Origin: Euryarchaeota archaeon SCGC AAA252-I15
GTDB taxonomy: Archaea; Altiarchaeota; Altiarchaeia; IMC4; SCGC-AAA252-I15
Length of the DNA: 9,049 nucleotides
Assembly: GCA_000402775.1 (NCBI GenBank)
Contig: AQSC01000015.1
Span: 1 to 9,049 of the forward strand
Direction: 5' to 3'
In this document: positions 5,661-9,049 of the stretch, one piece after another
How the letters are laid out: each line of letters starts with the position of its first letter
How positions within the stretch are numbered: position 1 is the first letter of the stretch
Position numbers and translations under genes: made by a program
The notes under the pieces: generated by a model
Told to the model about the DNA's origin: nothing
Seen by the model: the letters and a program-made list of their open reading frames with translations, nothing else
Databases searched by the model: none

Positions 5661-5855
5661 ATGGTTGAAGGAACAGTAAAGTTTTTCAATAGGATGAAGA
5701 GCTTTGGTTTCATAAACGGCGACGACGGCAAAGACTACTTTGTGCATGAAAGCGGAATCGCTGGCGGTAAAACCATTAACGAAGGGGACCGCGTTTCATT
5801 CGACATAACCGAAGGAGACCGCGGACCTAAAGCAGAAAACGTCACTCTCTTGTGA
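5661..5855 (+). CDS. Cold-shock protein (CspA family)
   Basis: This 64-aa protein is a single cold-shock domain (OB fold) that binds single-stranded RNA and DNA and can act as an RNA chaperone. It opens MVEGTVKFFNRMKSFGFI: RNP1 is KSFGFI (13-18) and RNP2 is DYFVHES (25-31), with conserved Gly4, Val6, Phe8 and the acidic turn. The end, GPKAENVTLL, matches the usual GPQAANV strand. Length is typical (about 65-70 aa). One change is Arg11-Met12 where many family members have a Trp/aromatic-containing segment. It is monocistronic, with its own TATA box, long leader, strong SD and downstream stem. Csp genes are common in bacteria and patchy in archaea, so ancient transfer is possible. Confidence 0.95.
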   Translation: MVEGTVKFFNRMKSFGFINGDDGKDYFVHESGIAGGKTINEGDRVSFDITEGDRGPKAENVTLL

Positions 5856-5877
5856 TTTTCTCGATTTCACTTGGACG

Positions 5878-5939
5878 TTTGGGGGCATTGAATAAAATTG
5901 CTTCATCTATAAGATGTTAGCCCCCAAAAAATATTTTTT
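5878..5939 (+). terminator. Terminator-like stem after the cold-shock gene
   Basis: TTTGGGGGC (5878-5886) and GCCCCCAAA (5920-5928) form a perfect 9-bp stem. The loop contains a second hairpin, CATCT/AGATG (5904-5908 and 5912-5916). An A run and then a long T run follow, to about 5945. The T run suits termination on the plus strand. Because the loop is 33 nt and structured, this may also be the stable 3' end of the csp transcript or a small processed RNA. Confidence 0.6.
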
Positions 5940-5965
5940 TTTTAAACTAACTTGAGGTTTTTTAA

Positions 5966-6289
5966 TTGGCGAAAGGATTTAAAAACAAGTTCACAAACCA
6001 GAATCGTAAACCAAAACACAATTGGCGCAATAAAGTCGGAGACAGGAGGAAGATGCTCGACATGCGCCGCTCAAAGTACTTTGGATTCGAATTAAAAGAC
6101 TTGCTGACTGAATTCGAGTTAGGTGAAAAACAAGGGATAATAGGGGCAACACTCACAAACAATGCGACAGTAAAGTCTATAGACTCTGCCTTAGAATACA
6201 TAGAAAGACTAGAAGAGGACGAAACATTCAGTGAGGAACAAGCCGAAAAACTGAGGAAACTACTCTCTAAATACTCCAAGTGGAGGTAA
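5966..6289 (+). CDS. Basic N-terminus / charged helix protein, unknown function (107 aa)
   Basis: TTG at 5966 is supported by GAGGT, with AGGT starting 11 nt upstream, the same spacing as other starts in the window. Residues 1-37 are very basic and Asn-rich (KGFKNKFTNQNRKPKHNW, DRRKMLDMRRSK), fitting nucleic-acid or ribosome binding. Residues 38-66 (YFGFELKDLLTEFELGEKQG) look like a small domain. Residues 70-107 are a charged helical hairpin (IDSALEYIERLEEDETFSEEQAEKL) ending KWR. No family is recognised. It follows the csp terminator by about 25 bp and has its own start signals. Confidence 0.65.
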   Translation: MAKGFKNKFTNQNRKPKHNWRNKVGDRRKMLDMRRSKYFGFELKDLLTEFELGEKQGIIGATLTNNATVKSIDSALEYIERLEEDETFSEEQAEKLRKLLSKYSKWR

Positions 6290-6330
6290 ATCCCGTCCAT
6301 ACTCCGCGGTTTTTATTTAAATAACGTTGT

Positions 6331-6340
6331 GATATATATC
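6331..6340 (+). promoter_or_regulatory. Palindromic TATA element before the zinc-ribbon gene
   Basis: GATATATATC is a perfect 10-bp palindrome, flanked by TTGT and AAGC. Its centre is about 25 bp before 6360, so it fits a TATA box for a leaderless start at TTG 6358. The symmetry could also suit a dimeric repressor; that is speculation. Confidence 0.45.
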
Positions 6341-6357
6341 AAGCGTAAAAGTTATCT

Positions 6358-6606
6358 TTGTCCTACGCGTGGAAGATGACCAGCCACTTGGAAAATGGAA
6401 ATGTCATGCAAGTTTGCATGCGATGCGGCAGCAGAAACCTAGACTTTCTACGCTCCTTTACGACCGAACGGTTCCCAGCAGGATTCGTCTTGCCTGGAGT
6501 GCGATACGGCATCGCCACCTGCGAAGACTGCGGCTTTGAAGGAATCCCGATTTTATTCGACAGCGAGAAAGATCTTAGAAAATACGTGAAAGCCTTCAGT
6601 GAATAA
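6358..6606 (+). CDS. Small zinc-ribbon protein (82 aa)
   Basis: Two CxxC knuckles, VCMRCGSRN (Cys20, Cys23) and ATCEDCGFEG (Cys55, Cys58), form a treble-clef or zinc-ribbon site. The middle reads FPAGFVLPGVRYGI and a helix DSEKDLRKYVKAF closes the protein. Small archaeal zinc-ribbon proteins of this layout are widespread and mostly uncharacterised; nucleic-acid or protein binding is likely. The TTG start at 6358 fits the TATA box at 6331-6340 and a leaderless message. ATG 6376 or ATG 6406 would give shorter products with both knuckles intact. No good SD is seen. The gene converges on the HMA-like gene, with 16 bp between their stops. Confidence 0.7.
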   Translation: MSYAWKMTSHLENGNVMQVCMRCGSRNLDFLRSFTTERFPAGFVLPGVRYGIATCEDCGFEGIPILFDSEKDLRKYVKAFSE

Positions 6607-6622
6607 TTCAATTTTGAGGGAA

Positions 6623-7513
6623 TTAAATCTCATAATCCTCAAGGAGAGTCACAGTCCCGCCGGCATTCAAAAGGGTTAAAACCCGCTCAAGAGAAACAAC
6701 ACAGGGGTCGTATATGACGTAGCTTAAATCCTGCTTGTAACCAATGCTCCTCGACTTGACTCCAAACTCCTCAATCACTATCCTATTGACTGTGGGAACA
6801 CACGTCGGACAAAGCCAGGAAACCTTCACGTCAACTTTATGGTAACCCCGACCTTTAAACCGGTCGAGGTAAGGGTTTTCGCGAGCAATAATTGTAGTGG
6901 AAGTTGAAGAGAGGATTATTTTACGGTCTACTTTAGATTTCCCTATCGTGGAGGCATTTACAGAGTAAGTGTCCAAAAGGACGGTCAAGTTTTCACAGTC
7001 ATTTACGTCTTCGACTACGAGATTTCTACCGCACCTGGCAGCCAGCCTGTAGCTTCCGCTCAGATCATTGAAAGGCTCAATGGTTCTACCCCCCACAAAC
7101 AAAACCCATTCAAAAGACTGAAGTTTAGATCCATCACAGATGAAATACACTTTTAATTGAGGGTCAGGCCCCCAATCCCCGGTCATAACGTCATCGGAAA
7201 GCTCGGCAACAACTGTGACATATTTCCCGCGAATAGTAGTCCTACACCTGCTTACACTCGAGATGCTAAGTTCCACGTATTTGGGAAGAGTGGTAGTGGC
7301 AGTTAATGTAGAGGTTGAAGTAGAAGATGCTTTTTCAGAGAGTATTGTCGAAGTTGTGGTGGAAGAAGCTTTCAGCAAGGTTGTTGAAGCAGAAGTGTTC
7401 TCGCCTTGATCTGGACGCGCGTCAATTATCTGTGAAGGATTGCTTCCAAAAAAGTATATTCCTGCCGCCAAAACAAGAACGAAGACCAGGAAGTACGTGA
7501 AAATCTTGTCCAT
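6623..7513 (-). CDS. Membrane-anchored surface protein with Ser/Thr linkers and C-terminal HMA-like CPTC domain
   Basis: This 296-aa protein has an N-terminal hydrophobic helix (about 4-22) that anchors it with the rest outside. Ser/Thr-rich linkers follow (40-76, such as STTTSTILSEKASSTSTSTL). A central domain (about 78-185) has Cys90, Cys126, Cys161 and Cys173, likely two disulfides, in strands with WGPDPQLKVYFICDG. After a second Ser/Thr linker (203-208) comes a C-terminal domain (about 222-296) with strand YHKVDVKVSW, CPTC (Cys235, Cys238), helix VNRIVIEEFGV, strand SYVIYDP with Cys271, and helix SLERVLTLLNAGG. That order matches the ferredoxin-like fold of heavy-metal-associated (HMA) domains, with CPTC in the GMxCxxC position. 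Metal binding or thiol-redox outside the cell is inferred. The ATG at 7513 has no SD, but TATA at 7538-7545 predicts a very short leader. Confidence 0.7.
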   Translation of the reverse strand: MDKIFTYFLVFVLVLAAGIYFFGSNPSQIIDARPDQGENTSASTTLLKASSTTTSTILSEKASSTSTSTLTATTTLPKYVELSISSVSRCRTTIRGKYVTVVAELSDDVMTGDWGPDPQLKVYFICDGSKLQSFEWVLFVGGRTIEPFNDLSGSYRLAARCGRNLVVEDVNDCENLTVLLDTYSVNASTIGKSKVDRKIILSSTSTTIIARENPYLDRFKGRGYHKVDVKVSWLCPTCVPTVNRIVIEEFGVKSRSIGYKQDLSYVIYDPCVVSLERVLTLLNAGGTVTLLEDYEI

Positions 7514-7537
7514 CGCTTACGGATTATGGCATTCACA

Positions 7538-7545
7538 CTATAAAA
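7538..7545 (-). promoter_or_regulatory. TATA box of the HMA-like surface gene
   Basis: Read on the minus strand as TTTTATAG, preceded by CCGGG, about 25-32 bp upstream of the ATG at 7513. This predicts a leader of only a few nucleotides. It forms one side of a compact 101-bp divergent promoter. Confidence 0.5.
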
Positions 7546-7580
7546 CCCGGTAGGTAACCAAAGGGATACTCAACTTGTTT

Positions 7581-7588
7581 TTTTATAA
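7581..7588 (+). promoter_or_regulatory. TATA box of the 7615 gene
   Basis: TTTTATAA lies about 27-34 bp before the ATG at 7615. It mirrors the minus-strand box 35 bp away, so the two genes may be coregulated from this short divergent region. Confidence 0.5.
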
Positions 7589-7614
7589 CATGACTCCCGG
7601 GTAAGGTACACGAA

Positions 7615-8112
7615 ATGATTCGGAAGATAACCATAACTTTAGTAATCTTTTTGATTGCAATCTCGGTGACATCCATAATCTTGACACCACATACCCAAAT
7701 CCCTGAACAAAAACCTCCAGAGTTACAGAGCGTCACCTTAACGAGTTCAACGTCCATAACCAATGGAATCTCAGCGGAACGAGTCGGGAAATGGGTCAAG
7801 AGTATCCCGGACGTAGACTTTATTTCAAACAGGGGGGCATTTAACATTGTAATCCGGGAAAACGAGCTCGTCTCGAAGTCATTCACAGTTATTGAGAGGA
7901 CCCAAGTCGATGAGGGCTTAACTCCTAATCCAGACTTCACATTAATATTTTCTGAAAAAGGGTTTGAGAGTGCTGAGCAAAGCATTGGTTTGTGTGAAAC
8001 ATTAATTGAGCTTAGAGCTTCCAGAGACTATCAACCCAGGCAAAATGCATGTTCTGGGACCTTCACGCTCAGGTACCATAAAATTAGAGGTTGCCTTGGA
8101 TTAAATGTTTAA
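7615..8112 (+). CDS. Membrane-anchored or exported protein of unknown function (165 aa)
   Basis: One N-terminal hydrophobic helix, IRKITITLVIFLIAISVTSI, acts as signal or anchor. A Pro/Ser/Thr spacer follows (QIPEQKPPELQSVTLTSSTS), then a soluble part of about 110 residues with KWVKSIPDVDFIS, AFNIVIRENELVSKSF, GLTPNPDFTLIFSEKGFE and Cys127, Cys145 and Cys160. The PNPDFTLIFSEKGFESA stretch recalls the strand-turn-helix of SCP2-like lipid-binding domains, but the match is too weak to name. The start is supported by AGGTA 11 nt upstream and by the TATA box; the two signals imply different leader lengths. It is divergent from the HMA-like protein and may share its regulation. The minus-strand ORF at 7533-7985 is a shadow. 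Confidence 0.65.
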   Translation: MIRKITITLVIFLIAISVTSIILTPHTQIPEQKPPELQSVTLTSSTSITNGISAERVGKWVKSIPDVDFISNRGAFNIVIRENELVSKSFTVIERTQVDEGLTPNPDFTLIFSEKGFESAEQSIGLCETLIELRASRDYQPRQNACSGTFTLRYHKIRGCLGLNV

Positions 8113-8161
8113 TCTGGGGATTTTTAAAAGTTTATTCATATGGTTTTCATGGTGATTTTCT

Positions 8162-8710
8162 ATGAAAACCGAAAAAATGCTTCAAGACACTTTAAAAAGC
8201 GGGTTTGATTTTTACAAGAAACAGTTCGTGGCCTTGATAATTGGGACTTTCGTGGCTGCGATTTGCATGATATTCATCATCACGATACCGCCGTTGATTT
8301 ACGGATTATTTTATATGGCAATAAAGGCTGTGCGAGGTCAGACTGTACAGATTACTGATGTCTTCTCTGGCTTCAACTACATTGTTAGAAGTTACGTACT
8401 GTTTATTGTCGCGGCGATTCTGACTGTGATTGGGTTCGTATTCCTCGTGATTCCGGGCATAGCACTTCTAATACTCTTTCAGTATGCGATTGTAGTCTCC
8501 ATAACCGAGGATCTCGGGGGGATTGGTTCGCTTCAGCGGAGTGTCGAGCTTGCGCGGAAAAACCTTGGGTTTGCAATAGTCTTTTGGATTTTCATGGCCG
8601 TGGTGAATGCGATTGGAAGCGCTGTCACTGTAGGATGTCTTGTAACTTTCCCGTACACTGCTATTGCAACGGTTATCGCAGTCAAAAAGCTCGGCGGGAA
8701 AGTAGACTGA
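8162..8710 (+). CDS. Polytopic membrane protein, DUF975/YciC-like layout
   Basis: The 182-aa protein has hydrophobic stretches at about 22-54, 77-113 and 136-174, giving five or six TM segments. The order of motifs is that of the large YciC/DUF975/glycerophosphodiesterase-membrane-domain type group: PPLIYGLFYMAIKAVRGQ then DVFSGFNYI, VIPGIALLILFQYAIVV, a SxELARKN motif (SVELARKN, 127-134) and a final VTFPYTAIATVIAVKKL. Members are membrane proteins of unknown or poorly known function. The start is well set: GGTGAT (8151-8156) precedes the ATG by 5 nt in the same register as the csp SD, and a TTTTTAAAA box lies about 35-40 bp upstream. It ends 9 bp before a strong hairpin. Confidence 0.75.
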   Translation: MKTEKMLQDTLKSGFDFYKKQFVALIIGTFVAAICMIFIITIPPLIYGLFYMAIKAVRGQTVQITDVFSGFNYIVRSYVLFIVAAILTVIGFVFLVIPGIALLILFQYAIVVSITEDLGGIGSLQRSVELARKNLGFAIVFWIFMAVVNAIGSAVTVGCLVTFPYTAIATVIAVKKLGGKVD

Positions 8711-8719
8711 ATATCTTTT

Positions 8720-8735
8720 GGGGGATAAACCCCCC
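8720..8735 (+). terminator. Hairpin terminator after the 8162 gene
   Basis: GGGGG (8720-8724), loop ATAAA, CCCCC(C) (8730-8735), followed by TTACACTATTTTTTATA with a T6 run. It is the cleanest stem-plus-T layout in the window and separates the membrane-protein gene from the next promoter. Confidence 0.65.
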
Positions 8736-8743
8736 TTACACTA

Positions 8744-8756
8744 TTTTTTATATTTG
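8744..8756 (+). promoter_or_regulatory. TATA-like box for the 8799 ORF
   Basis: TTTTTTATATTTG overlaps the T run of the terminator. Initiation about 26 bp downstream, near 8776, would include the SD at 8788 and the ORF at 8799 in the transcript. Confidence 0.4.
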
Positions 8757-8787
8757 AAACTCCCAAGACTTACGTATTACGATTGTT

Positions 8788-8794
8788 AGGTGGT
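8788..8794 (+). promoter_or_regulatory. Shine-Dalgarno pointing to an ATT start
   Basis: AGGTGGT begins 11 nt before ATT at 8799. In the csp gene and the 5966, 7615 and 8162 genes the equivalent AGGT or GGTGAT core lies 11-12 nt before the start, so the spacing selects 8799. The codon just before it is TAG, so the frame cannot begin earlier. Confidence 0.4.
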
Positions 8795-8798
8795 TTAG

Positions 8799-8906
8799 AT
8801 TTCTAAATTAGGAAGCAGCGGCGGATACCGTAAGAAGGAGAGTTCAAACGGCCAGGCAAAGAAGGCAGTTATAGTTTTAGGGGCAGTATCGATTATTTTA
8901 GCTTCG
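8799..8906 (+). CDS. 5' part of a small membrane protein, apparent ATT start, cut by an IS
   Basis: From ATT at 8799 the frame reads MSKLGSSGGYRKKESSNGQA (Met assumed), then a hydrophobic helix KAVIVLGAVSIILAS: a short basic cytoplasmic tail plus one TM. It is preceded by a TATA-like box and a well-spaced SD. From about 8898 the frame runs antisense through the 3' end of a transposase gene and stops at TAG 9018-9020, so the native 3' half is probably missing or beyond the element. No family is recognised. ATT starts are rare (bacterial infC is the known case). An error at 8799 or a decayed start are the alternatives. Confidence 0.4.
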
Positions 8907-9049
8907 TTGCAATCCTTGCGTGAGCAAGGATTTTATGGTGTTGATGTATCGGTCTATGTTGTGTGTTATTGCGGTGAGGAGTGTTTCTCTTACTTGTGTC
9001 CAGTATGTTTTGGTGGTTAGTGTGTCTCCGTATTTGCGTTTGACTGTGC
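8898..9049 (-). CDS. DDE transposase C-terminus (IS4/IS5-type), partial
   Basis: Only the last 49 codons are in the window; the gene continues past 9049. The frame reads TVKRKYGDTLTTKTYW, then a helix TQVRETLLTAITHNIDRY, and ends GLQRS with TAA at 8898-8900. VKRKYG, some 40 residues before the end, followed by a QxRE helix and NIDRY, is typical of the C-terminus of IS4/IS5-group DDE transposases common in archaea. The catalytic Glu should lie just upstream, outside the window. Coding includes a perfect 9-bp inverted repeat (8911-8932). The element's terminal inverted repeat should lie between about 8850 and 8897 but cannot be fixed without the other end. Confidence 0.7.
   Translation of the reverse strand, partial: TVKRKYGDTLTTKTYWTQVRETLLTAITHNIDRYINTIKSLLTQGLQRS
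8911..8932. repeat. Perfect hairpin in the transposase 3' end
   Basis: AATCCTTGC (8911-8919) and GCAAGGATT (8924-8932) are perfect inverted arms around a GTGA loop, inside coding sequence 11 bp before the transposase stop codon. It may be chance, a transcription barrier protecting the element, or part of the element's subterminal structure. Confidence 0.6.

Noticed and set aside
7533..7985. 150-aa open frame on the minus strand
   Set aside because: It overlaps the 7615-8112 gene, which has a signal anchor, TATA box and SD-like site. The minus frame has no recognisable feature.

Overview
The window looks archaeal. Several genes have an A/T-rich TATA-like box 22-35 bp before the start codon, and the surface proteins carry Ser/Thr-rich stalks and right-handed beta-helix repeats. 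Others carry a Shine-Dalgarno (SD) of the AGGAGGTGAT type, with the AGGT core 10-12 nt before the start; TTG starts are frequent. This mix, with many small orphan proteins, would fit a DPANN-type or related uncultivated lineage. That placement is inference; no rRNA or other phylogenetic marker gene is present.

Layout. 1-282: a hairpin and a 34-codon ORF, otherwise A/T-rich spacer without a clear gene. 283-2172 (minus): a two-part U32-family protein, probably an RNA-modification (hydroxylation) enzyme. 2225-3120: a complete IS1595-type insertion sequence with imperfect terminal inverted repeats and A-rich flanking direct repeats. It lies directly upstream of the U32 gene. Its transposase gene is broken by a 47-bp palindromic segment, and its right terminal repeat contains a C17 run. 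3126-3470: a strong TATA box, a possible structured RNA or 39-aa leaderless ORF, and a 53-aa ORF. 3483-5486 (minus): a 56-aa two-TM protein, a possible 38-aa ORF, and a large exported protein with a beta-helix, a Thr/Ser stalk and a C-terminal cupredoxin-like domain that has lost two of its usual copper ligands.

5582-6606 (plus): a cold-shock protein with an excellent SD, a terminator-like stem, a basic protein of unknown function and a small zinc-ribbon protein. 6623-7513 (minus): a membrane-anchored Ser/Thr-linker protein with a C-terminal HMA-like CPTC domain, divergent from 7615-8112 (plus), an anchored or exported protein of unknown function. 8162-8710: a polytopic membrane protein ending in a clear hairpin. 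8744-9049: the start of a small membrane protein, apparently with an ATT start codon, running into the 3' end of a second, IS4/IS5-like DDE transposase on the minus strand.

There is no single large operon. The theme is cell-surface and small regulatory proteins, with two unrelated insertion sequences invading the intervals. The best leads are the 47-bp palindromic insertion, the degenerate cupredoxin, the surface HMA-like domain, the ATT-start gene cut by an IS, and the structured transcript at 3158-3270.
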